NCBI GenBank assembly: GCA_025453595.1
Contig: JALOQB010000029.1
Location: 1 to 45,845, forward strand
Length of the DNA: 45,845 nt
Direction: 5' to 3'
From: Polyangiaceae bacterium
Lineage (GTDB): Bacteria; Myxococcota_A; Polyangia; Polyangiales; Polyangiaceae
Shown here: piece after piece, positions 40,101 through 45,845 of the stretch
Position numbering within the stretch: position 1 is the stretch's first letter
Layout of the letters: each line of letters starts with the position of its first letter
Program-made: the position numbers and the translations under genes
The notes under the pieces: model-generated
Databases searched by the model: none
Told to the model about the DNA's origin: nothing
What the model saw: only the letters and a program-made list of their open reading frames with translations

Positions 40101-43100
40101 CCTGCAGCAGCCTCAGCCCCATCTGCTCGTGCGCCCCGTCCCCCGTCAGCAGCAGCGACCGGGTCACCCCCGCGCACAGCGCCGCGTCCCCGTGGCGTAG
40201 CAAGTCTGGAACTTCCATATGACCCTGGGCCACCGCCTGGAGCAGCACCGGGATCGCCTGCCATGCCCCGCCTTGATGCAGGCGCTGGGCCGCGCGGGTG
40301 CGAAGTGACCTCAGGCGCTCGGAGCCGGCCTCCAGGAAGGCGATCAAGCCTGCGTTCACGTCGTCGGCGACCGCCGGCTCGGTGGCCGCCAGCAGCCACT
40401 CGACGGCCTCCCGGTAGGCGTGAGGCTGCGGCGATCGGGCGAGGGCCAGGCAGAGCTTGCCCTGCTCCGGAGCCCAGCGCCGCAGCTGCCTGAAGTCGTC
40501 GATCTGGAACCAGCTCGCCGGGCGCGCGCTGCAGGCCGCGCGGAGGGCCTGCTGGAAGGCCCCCGGGGCGCGACGGCGCAGGAGGGCCAGGGCGAGGACA
40601 AAGCGTACATCCCCGGGGCCCTCGCCGGCGACGAGGGACGCCACGGCGTCGAGCGCCTCGCCCTCGGGCCACAGGTCGATCAGCTCGGCCAGGATCTCGG
40701 CCCGGCGCCGCTCGGTGGTCTTGCGGAGCACGCGGACGCACCGGAGGCGCGCTGGTTCGCCCAGCTCGCTCAGCCTCAGGGCGGCCTCCTCGACGACGGA
40801 GAAGGGCGCGGTTTCGCACCAGGATTCCAGCTCATCCAGGTCATGACTGCGCTGCACCGAGGCGAGCTGGAAGGCGGGCCTCTCCTCGACCACGGGGCGC
40901 TCGACCGGAGGAGGGAGCCCCTCGGAGCTGATCCAGGGGGCGAGCCGCTCTCGCACCTTCATCGCCAGCTCCGGCAGCGCGGCGTTCACCTCGGAGCGCA
41001 GCTCGACGAGGCGCTCGGCCAGGGGGCCGGACCGCAGGTTCCGCTGGCAGAAGACCAGCGCCTCTGCCGCGCCAAAACCCGCGGGGCCGGCGAGCTCGCG
41101 GGCGAACAGGTCGAGCAGCGCCGGGGTGCAGACGGCCTCGAGGCGGTCTCGATCACGGTACGAGAGCAGCCCCACGGCGCTGGCCACGGCCTCCAGGAGG
41201 CGCGCCTTGAGCTGCGGGTCTCGCAGCACCGCGAGGTAGGGGGCGAGCCCCGCGGCCAGGGTACCCCCCTCGTTCACGAGCCGCTGCAGCAGCGCGAAGG
41301 CGTGGCGCTCCCAGAGCATCAGCCAGGCATGCCCCAGCAGCGGCAGCGCGGGGCGGCTGTTGAGGAGGTCGACCGCCAGCGCCTGGACCCTTGCGGGGAA
41401 CCCTTCTGCCTCCGAGATGAACCGGGCGAATTCCCGGTCGACGTCGGCCACCGGATCCTCGCAGCCAAGGAGGGCGACGAGGGCCGCGGGGGAGGGGGCC
41501 GCGGTGCGGCGCGCGAGGGCCTCGACCACGCGGGTCCTGCGGGGGCCAAGCTCGCGGAGCAGGCGCTCGAGGTGGGCCTCTTCAGCGGTGGCCAGGGCCT
41601 CGACCTGCGCGTCGTCGAGGGGTTCTCCTTCGAGGGAGACCGGGGGGCCCTTGGGCTCCTCGGCGGGGAGCCTCCGGTGCGCCCAGGCGCGCACGGCCTC
41701 GCTCCCGTGGCGGACCAGCCGCTCGGCCATGACCCGCTCCCTGGCGAAGGGGAAGGTGGTGCAGTGGGAGATCGCCTCCAGCAACGGAAGCAGGCGCTCT
41801 TCAGGCAATTTCCCGCACCAGAGGGCGAAGTTTTCTGGCTCGATGTTCCGGGAAAAGTAGACGAAAAATTCCATCCCCAGGGGGGGTGGTTCCGGGGTGG
41901 AGGTGAGCCACGCCTGGAGGAAGCGGGTGAAGTTCTGCGGCGGGTAGAGCAGGCAGGGGGCCAGCACCTGGGCCAGCCGCTCGGCCCGCTCGTGCGTGAT
42001 GACGCGCCCCTGGAGCTCTGCCTGCTGCAGCTCCTGGTAGAGCGCGATGGCCTCCTCGGCAGAGATGGGGCAGGGGGGCTCGGGCTCGGCGGCCTTGCGG
42101 GCAGCGTCGGCGTCGGCGCCGGACAGGAGCGCCTTCTTCTTGAGGTACTTGCGGGCCTTCTTGCTCTTCACCGCGCGAGGCTTGATACCGAGCAGGTAGA
42201 GCTCCTGGACGGGGGCCGTGAGGGCCCAGAGGGCCAGGGTCGTCGAGAGCTTTTCAGGCATCGCTTGCCGGAGTTTTTCCAGCAAGAACGCGGTCCCCCG
42301 GTGCGAGCTGTCCTGGAGCGAGAACAGCGGGCTCGACTCCTGCGGGCGCCGGGCGAACGCATCGAGCACCTTCTCGACGCTGACCCAGCCGATCAGCGTC
42401 GAGATGGGCGGGGTCGCGCTGCGGGAGAGAATCGCCGCCAGGGCCCAGAGATCCAGGCCGCCGTCAGGGTGCGAGGGCAGGTCGCTCTCGATCAGGTGCA
42501 GGAGTTCTTCCGGGGAGAGCTTGCGCCCGCCATGGCCCTTTTCGAGGTACACCCGCAGCATCCCGCGACGGGTCGAGCGATCGAGCCAGGCAAAGGCGAG
42601 GGCGTGCGGGTGGATCTCGGCGATCGCCTCCAGGACGTGCGGCAGGGCGCCCCCTTCGAGGGCCAGCTTGCGCACCAGCGCCGCGCCGATCCGGGCCTGC
42701 TCGCCGGCGGGCAGCGACCCGTGCCAGGCGACCAGGCGCGCCAGGAAGCTACGGTGCTCGGCGGCCTCGGCGCCGGGCTCTGGCTCCCACAGCAGGTCGA
42801 GGAGCCGATCGAGATCGTCGGTCTCGTCGGTGATCAGGCCCGGCTCCCACCCCCTGGCCGCCGTGGTCGCCAGGGCCGTGGCCTTGAACCAGGCGTCGAT
42901 GACCTCACCGCGGCGGCGTAGACCTTGATCCATGAGGTGCTTCAGGGCCTCAGGGGTCAGGGCAGAGAGCAGCCGCTGGCCCTGCGCCCGCGAGAGCGTG
43001 CCCTGATCGACAAAGGCCAGCAGCGCGGGCAACACCGCCGGTGGCATCGCCCAGCGAGGTTCGCCGCGTACAAACCGGTCCAGGGCTCGCTCGCGGCAGC

Positions 43101-43509
43101 CCTCGTCGGCCACCAGAAAAAAGCTCATCGCGGCGGCCTCCGCCGGGGTGCCGTCCTCCAGCGTCGCCAGCCGCACCCGGGCGTCCGGGTGGAAGACCGC
43201 GTGGACCCATCGGTGTGGCTGGGTTTCCGCGACCTTCCGGAAGAAATCGAGGGCGACCCGGGCGACCTCCTCGTCCGCATCCCCCAGGGCGCGCTCGGCG
43301 CCGCGGATCGCCTCGATCCCCGTGCTCCCCAGGAGGCACCGCAGCACCTGGGCCCGGTGCTCTCCACGCAAGAAGAGGCCCCAGAGGTGCCCGAGGTAGG
43401 GCAGCCGGAGCCCAGGGTGAGCCCCCTCCAGGGCCTCGGTCAGCTCCTCGATGTCGGCCGGCGTGGCCCGGCCCTCCTGGAGCGCGCGGTACAGTCCAAG
43501 ATCGTCCAC
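37144..43509 (-). CDS. Giant HEAT-repeat / metallopeptidase / VWA / MoxR-type AAA+ fusion protein
   Basis: A protein of about 2,121 residues. Residues 1 to about 1150 are helical repeats of HEAT/ARM type. His1243-Glu1244 begins HELGHH, followed about 30 residues on by LFNLVLDEHLERNL, the HExxH...D/N arrangement of DUF2201-type metallopeptidases. Near 1569-1573 is a VWA MIDAS (VDCSGSMACGGR), with GGGNNDAAAL and VMISDGLP downstream, closest to the CobT/CoxE type. A small beta-rich linker leads to a MoxR/CbbQ-type AAA+ domain: Walker A GPQGCGKT at 1853-1860, Walker B LIFLDEFNR around Asp1931, and sensor region FIAAVNRGREFS with QLDRFA. The GTG at 43509 has a GAGG box 8 nt upstream; another GTG at 43578 would add 23 residues. 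MoxR ATPases with VWA partners remodel or activate proteins. Here the ATPase, VWA, peptidase and a large binding scaffold are one chain. Substrate unknown. Confidence 0.93.
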   Translation of the reverse strand: MDDLGLYRALQEGRATPADIEELTEALEGAHPGLRLPYLGHLWGLFLRGEHRAQVLRCLLGSTGIEAIRGAERALGDADEEVARVALDFFRKVAETQPHRWVHAVFHPDARVRLATLEDGTPAEAAAMSFFLVADEGCRERALDRFVRGEPRWAMPPAVLPALLAFVDQGTLSRAQGQRLLSALTPEALKHLMDQGLRRRGEVIDAWFKATALATTAARGWEPGLITDETDDLDRLLDLLWEPEPGAEAAEHRSFLARLVAWHGSLPAGEQARIGAALVRKLALEGGALPHVLEAIAEIHPHALAFAWLDRSTRRGMLRVYLEKGHGGRKLSPEELLHLIESDLPSHPDGGLDLWALAAILSRSATPPISTLIGWVSVEKVLDAFARRPQESSPLFSLQDSSHRGTAFLLEKLRQAMPEKLSTTLALWALTAPVQELYLLGIKPRAVKSKKARKYLKKKALLSGADADAARKAAEPEPPCPISAEEAIALYQELQQAELQGRVITHERAERLAQVLAPCLLYPPQNFTRFLQAWLTSTPEPPPLGMEFFVYFSRNIEPENFALWCGKLPEERLLPLLEAISHCTTFPFARERVMAERLVRHGSEAVRAWAHRRLPAEEPKGPPVSLEGEPLDDAQVEALATAEEAHLERLLRELGPRRTRVVEALARRTAAPSPAALVALLGCEDPVADVDREFARFISEAEGFPARVQALAVDLLNSRPALPLLGHAWLMLWERHAFALLQRLVNEGGTLAAGLAPYLAVLRDPQLKARLLEAVASAVGLLSYRDRDRLEAVCTPALLDLFARELAGPAGFGAAEALVFCQRNLRSGPLAERLVELRSEVNAALPELAMKVRERLAPWISSEGLPPPVERPVVEERPAFQLASVQRSHDLDELESWCETAPFSVVEEAALRLSELGEPARLRCVRVLRKTTERRRAEILAELIDLWPEGEALDAVASLVAGEGPGDVRFVLALALLRRRAPGAFQQALRAACSARPASWFQIDDFRQLRRWAPEQGKLCLALARSPQPHAYREAVEWLLAATEPAVADDVNAGLIAFLEAGSERLRSLRTRAAQRLHQGGAWQAIPVLLQAVAQGHMEVPDLLRHGDAALCAGVTRSLLLTGDGAHEQMGLRLLQEAPEEVREEALSVLIEQCRDDNVRRAAVRMLRERPHRAWKLATLGETFAWGVRKGRELLGGVYQVEMIEGNELGYTRLNERRIFVSPLPILRRERRGRELVEALIFHELGHHRYHRGSLAERCWGTARSEGIQGLFNLVLDEHLERNLRAIEEEAGDRLKLLASYAFQHASRSVKVEQLLAMTGERAALVLPRSRLRVARDPGSVVIESGPLLQGMEREGMSFSRFVRALRMGLGNRHGDPKVEQGLALFRDGFRHRSASALLDITRELKRIFGHEACAVECFGSHESLTGDPSEAIEHGDAISSEEVAEEVERVLNPKKGVRPSSAEEGPVKKLWINVNPDEEFDRITSVTKLVYAHDQATRLAAQVRRQAFHLRRYLENLGLTRVPERRRLQGHRFDPTRAQAMVLRNDPRVLIARRLEPRADVHLSILVDCSGSMACGGRIERARLFAALIAEAVRGLQGIEAQVLGFTDQVIYDAGSAEQCAAHALEAGGGNNDAAALWFAALRALRSMRRAQVLVMISDGLPTECSVAALRALVARLSRRRLVCAQVAVAPITEACFPHHVLLDDASSDAAVRRFGALIGTLVRRSISLLIPPQNPMGNKIPSDELNPGQVCEATFWVNPVEGSGFRFRATHLDGKRAPKVVLCDDPRVRPGIPCLVRIASIQKPDRDDRGAILVDFVRAQEFKLEGVYLDPMVARKLQVLLESGLNILLDGPQGCGKTVLARTIARALGFEFVFFNCGAVVEPSDFLATIQVRASATGAPVTDFLKTDFLAALEDASEHPQRRYLIFLDEFNRCQESARNALMPALDSTRKIFHPIRNQFLLIPDNVQFIAAVNRGREFSATFGIDAAQLDRFAPLQMTYPPPDEEVKLLHGRHPELTRSLIETVVMVADAIRRSTELSATLSVRATEEACIYLKHPLFESAQRRMLKEVLKSSFCGRFSGSPDDVGTDAGAVWSLVQRTLRDLQGGARDASAIDGAES

Positions 43510-43628
43510 AGAGAAATCCTCGCACAGGAACCCGCCCCACAAAACAGCAGCGCCGCAGGCAATGACCTGCGGCGCCACGATATCCAGCTTCTCCCCCGTG
43601 ATCTCCCGCGGGCGGGCGGGCCTCGTGC

Positions 43629-43662
43629 CTGCCAGGGAGAAAGGGCATCATCGCCCTGGCAG
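43629..43662 (-). promoter_or_regulatory. Inverted repeat with two competing pairings in the leader of the giant gene
   Basis: CTGCCAGGG (43629-43637) is perfectly complementary to CCCTGGCAG (43654-43662). Inside it, AGGGC (43642-43646) pairs with GCCCT (43653-43657). The two stems share bases, so they exclude each other. The element lies about 120 bp upstream of the GTG at 43509 and would be in its leader or promoter. It could be an operator dyad or an RNA switch. Confidence 0.5.
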
Positions 43663-43744
43663 AAGGAAGCCGCGCTCGCGGCGCAGGTGTGCGGCAAACC
43701 CCCATCAACGTAGAGGAAACAAGCGGCATTGCTGCCGGTCCAAA

Positions 43745-43773
43745 GGGGCCTCGTGGTGGTAAAATGAGGCCCC
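43745..43773 (-). promoter_or_regulatory. Perfect 8-bp inverted repeat upstream of the giant gene
   Basis: GGGGCCTC (43745-43752) and GAGGCCCC (43766-43773) enclose a 13-nt A/T-containing loop. It is the second dyad in the gene-free stretch 43510-44182. On the minus strand it precedes the dyad at 43629-43662. Confidence 0.5.
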
Positions 43774-43810
43774 GGACGTCGCGCACGGCTACTCCCACCC
43801 GAGGCTCCGC

Positions 43811-43930
43811 CCCTGAGCGCGACCCACCGGCTGGCGCCGGCTTGATCTCGAGGATCCGTTCACACCCGGAGACTTCTTGCCCCGGAGTGCGACCCGCCAG
43901 CTCGCGCCGGCGTGATTGAAGGGATCTGTT
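43811..43930. repeat. Degenerate 70-bp tandem repeat
   Basis: Positions 43811-43860 and 43881-43930 match at 38 of 50 bases with a 70-bp period (shared core GACCC.CC.GCT.GCGCCGG, later GGATC.GTT). Nothing else is seen in the surrounding gene-free stretch 43774-44182, which has a lower GC content than its neighbours. It may be remains of an older element. Confidence 0.5.
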
Positions 43931-44182
43931 CCCCCGCACAGGCCGCGCTCGATGCACGACCAGAGGGGCCCGCTGATGCGAGCCCCGGGGTGAATTCTTG
44001 CTGGAAAAGAGCGAGAATAAAGCCTCTTGCGTCAAGCGCACCTCCAGGGACGCAGGGCCCTCGCTCATCCTGACCACCTTTTCGCGTTTGCCTGGAGGTT
44101 GGACAAAGAATGTCCGATGCCGCCCAGGGGTCATCCACGGTCGTGCGCGCGATCACGGCGACGGGGATGAGGGAGATGAGCT

Positions 44183-44790
44183 TCAGCCGAAGACGTCGTC
44201 GGCATTTGCAGCAGTGATGGCGAGGTCGAGCCAGCGTTCGAGGGCGTCGAGGTCGTGGCAGTCCGCCAGCTGCGCCGTTTGCGCCTCGCTCACCGCCAGG
44301 CCCCGACGCCGCAGCACCCGCTCCACCGCTCGCCGTGCCTCCTCCACCTTGCCCGCCCTCGTTCCCTCGTCGAGGCCGAGCTTCTTGCCCTCGTCGAGCC
44401 CCAGCTTCTTGCCCTTGTCGAGGCCTCGCCTTTCTCCTTCGTTGAGGCCGAGGAGATGGGCTTCCTCGCGGAGCCGATTCTCGTATTCTTCCACCAGCTT
44501 CTGCACCTGCTCCATCAGCGCTCTCCTTTCCTCGTCATCTTGACACTCCAGCAGCACCACGCGCCACGTCCTCAGCGTCCCCAGCAGCATCTTTCGCATC
44601 GGGTCGTCCGACGGCAGCTCCCCCAGGTCGACCAGCGCCTGGCGGTCGGAAGGTCAGCGATGGCATCGGAGAGGAAGACATCGGCGAACTGGGGAGGAGC
44701 GAGGACGGTGAACTGGGTGCGAACGGGAGCAAAAGGCGCAAGCAAGGTCTGGAGGGTGAGCTTGCTGAGTGCGTCGGGAGGCAGCACGGG
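44183..44790 (-). pseudogene. Frameshifted, N-terminally truncated gene with a nuclease-family-like helical tail
   Basis: The 3' part (to 44599 and a little beyond) encodes PMRKMLLGTLRTWRVVLLEC, a charged coiled coil, three copies of an octapeptide GLDEGKKL/GLDKGKKL, and a tail ending DALERWLDLAITAANADDVF. Such tails are common in Rpn/DUF4351-type PD-(D/E)XK transposase-like proteins of myxobacteria. The 5' part (LSKLTLQTLLAPFAPVRTQF, SDAIADLP) is in another frame. A single missing base near 44647 would join them as SDAIADLP-D-RQALVDLGEL. No start codon or catalytic core is visible, so the gene looks decayed. Confidence 0.6.
44189..44297. repeat. 109-bp direct repeat, copy 1
   Basis: About 92% identical (roughly 100 of 109 bases) to 44804-44912, in the same orientation, 615 bp apart. 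It covers the 3' end of the decayed gene (coding for SEAQTAQLADCHDLDALERW and following). Recombination between the copies would delete most of that gene. Confidence 0.85.
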
Positions 44791-44797
44791 GCGCAGG

Positions 44798-44950
44798 TTA
44801 CACGAAGACGTCGGCAGCATTCGCAGCAGTGATGGCGAGGTCGAGCCAGCGTTCGAGGGTGTCGAGGTCGTGGCAGGCCGCAAGCTGCGCTGCCTGCGCC
44901 TCGCTCACCGCCCTCGTCCTCGTGAGATGATCGAGCGTGAACGGGAACGT
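44798..44950 (-). pseudogene. C-terminal gene fragment duplicating the tail of the decayed gene
   Basis: A short open stretch ending at 44798 encodes AVSEAQAAQLAACHDLDTLE and then RWLDLAITAANAADVF, the same tail as the gene ending at 44183. Upstream of about 44930 the frame shows no recognisable family sequence and runs into the antisense of the Uma2 gene, so only the tail remains. It is either a remnant of a tandem paralogue or the scar of a duplication. Confidence 0.55.
44804..44912. repeat. 109-bp direct repeat, copy 2
   Basis: The partner of 44189-44297. The nine or so differences include several third-codon positions, which suggests both copies were once under protein-level selection. 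Confidence 0.85.
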
Positions 44951-45074
44951 GCACGGTTGCACCTGCACGTGGGCCGCCAAGGTGTATTCGTCCTCGGCGA
45001 GGCGTGCTCGATCCCACCCGTCACGCAACGTCACCCTCCGCCCTCCTGGCTGACCGAGGTTGCGGGCGGGCGGT

Positions 45075-45845
45075 TCAAGTCGGCCAGCGTTTGGCTTGCT
45101 TGAGCAGCGCGCGAAGGGAGCGCAGGGCAGGGAGGTCGAGGGAGGCAAGGTGGGCCTGGCGTTCCGACGTCAACTCGATGGCGAGGACGTCGCAGAGGTC
45201 GACGAGGGCCTCGCGAGCATCGGCCATCGCTTGTGCCTCCGCAGTGCGCTCTCGCTCCTCGGCGGCGAGGCGCTGCTCCTGGGCGACGCGCTCCTGCTCT
45301 TCAGCAAGGCGGCGCTGCTCCTCGGCGGCGAGGCGCTGCTCCTCGGCGGATTCTCGCGAGGCTCGTGCCATTTCGGCCTTCGCCTCCGCTTCTTCTTCGC
45401 CCTCCTTGTAGCTCAGCACCCTCGACTTCCCCTCACGGTCCCTCGATACCTTCAGCAGCTCCCCCTCCACGCGGAACCACGCCCCCACGCTCTCGCTCCA
45501 CACCGGCCCTTCCCCCGCGTACATCCGCTTCAGCTTCCCTCCCGAGACCTTCCGGTAGAGCTGGAGCAGGTAGGGTTCGGGGGCGGAGCTCTTTCCTTCC
45601 AGCGCCAGCGGGTCGCAGAGCAGCAGCTCCTCCACGCCCAGCATCGCGTACTTCTCCGGCGCGTGTTGGTAGTCCTTGCTCCAGTTGGATGGGGAGACCA
45701 CCTCCACCACGAACACGGGGACCGGCGTGTCAGTGCGATAGGCATGAAACCGATCGAAGGAGTGGTCCTGGAGAGGACAGGGAAGCACGTAGACATCGGG
45801 CCGCACGCCGACCCGGAGGTCTTTTTCGAGCAAGGAGAAGTCTTG
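45075..45845 (-). CDS. Uma2-family (DUF820) PD-(D/E)XK-fold protein, 5' end outside window
   Basis: About 256 codons are visible, and the frame is open at the window edge, so the true start lies beyond 45845. The N-terminal visible part has the Uma2 core: VRPDVYVL (with the catalytic-type Asp), VPVFVVEVVSPSNWSKDY (Glu in VVEV) and a strand ELLLCDPLA. A long coiled coil follows, with Glu/Gln/Arg-rich repeats (EEQRLAAEEQRRLAEEQERV) from about visible residue 155 to 210, and then a helical tail. Uma2 proteins are abundant predicted endonuclease-fold proteins of unclear function in myxobacteria and cyanobacteria. The gene fragment and decayed gene downstream on the same strand carry tails of a related type. 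Confidence 0.85.
   Translation of the reverse strand, partial: QDFSLLEKDLRVGVRPDVYVLPCPLQDHSFDRFHAYRTDTPVPVFVVEVVSPSNWSKDYQHAPEKYAMLGVEELLLCDPLALEGKSSAPEPYLLQLYRKVSGGKLKRMYAGEGPVWSESVGAWFRVEGELLKVSRDREGKSRVLSYKEGEEEAEAKAEMARASRESAEEQRLAAEEQRRLAEEQERVAQEQRLAAEERERTAEAQAMADAREALVDLCDVLAIELTSERQAHLASLDLPALRSLRALLKQAKRWPT

Noticed and set aside
40420-42921. An 833-codon plus-strand frame inside the giant gene
   Set aside because: Composition is typical of antisense reading, with no domain. The minus strand carries continuous HEAT-like repeats.
43860-44156. A 98-codon minus-strand frame in the gap upstream of the giant gene
   Set aside because: It spans the degenerate tandem repeat, has no credible start signal, and its product lacks any conserved feature.

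Overview
The window is GC-rich (roughly 70% by eye) with dense coding. It looks like a piece of a myxobacterial chromosome, most likely order Polyangiales. The signs are several lipoproteins with long Gly/Ala/Ser/Thr-rich linkers, a choice-of-anchor L lipoprotein with a MopE-type metal-binding motif, Uma2-family nuclease genes, very large multidomain proteins, and strongly G/C-ending codons. I see no rRNA, tRNA, CRISPR array, prophage or intact insertion sequence. Assignment to a genus is not possible from the sequence alone.

Layout. 1-266: an AT-rich stretch flanked by inverted hexanucleotide arrays. 267-1379: a lipoprotein. 1547-5786 (minus): a tight three-gene operon of a VOC-plus-SRPBCC protein, a small TerB-like protein, and a 950-residue fusion of a flavin amine oxidase with a cytokinin-dehydrogenase-like FAD oxidase. 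5879-9933: two overlapping divergent lipoprotein genes, a polytopic membrane protein and a small conserved protein. 10149-13358 (minus): an operon of a TldD-family protease, a response regulator whose receiver lacks its phosphorylation residues, and pdxA. 13449-15682: a HemJ/CopD-like gene with no proper stop, running antisense through a frameshifted membrane-protein gene to the start of carA. 15687-21379: a LysR regulator, a large beta-propeller/diheme lipoprotein, a CAP-domain lipoprotein and a small conserved protein. 21381-22924 (minus): an acyl-CoA dehydrogenase and a lipoprotein. 22988-26869: serine acetyltransferase, then a 934-residue RNA-end-processing protein (MJ1316, EEP, 2H and eukaryote-type poly(A) polymerase modules). 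26906-31006: a TPR/metallopeptidase lipoprotein and an orphan HD phosphohydrolase of the CCA-enzyme type. 31032-33654 (minus): two lipoproteins sharing N- and C-terminal caps. 33734-37117: cysS, then a lipoprotein/MlaE permease/small-protein operon. 37144-43509 (minus): a 2,121-residue protein joining HEAT-like repeats, an HExxH metallopeptidase, a VWA domain and a MoxR-type AAA+ ATPase. 43510-45845: a structured leader, a degenerate tandem repeat, a decayed gene with a 109-bp direct repeat, and a Uma2-family gene cut by the window edge.

Housekeeping functions (cysE, cysS, carA, pdxA, tldD, acyl-CoA dehydrogenase) are interleaved with lineage-specific surface lipoproteins and three unusual multidomain enzymes. 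The strongest candidates for something new are the HEAT-peptidase-VWA-MoxR protein, the four-module RNA repair/polyadenylation protein (possibly working with the nearby orphan HD protein), and the two-flavin oxidase fusion. At the DNA level, the 15-mer GGAAGTTCCGGACAG recurs in unrelated genes and different reading frames.
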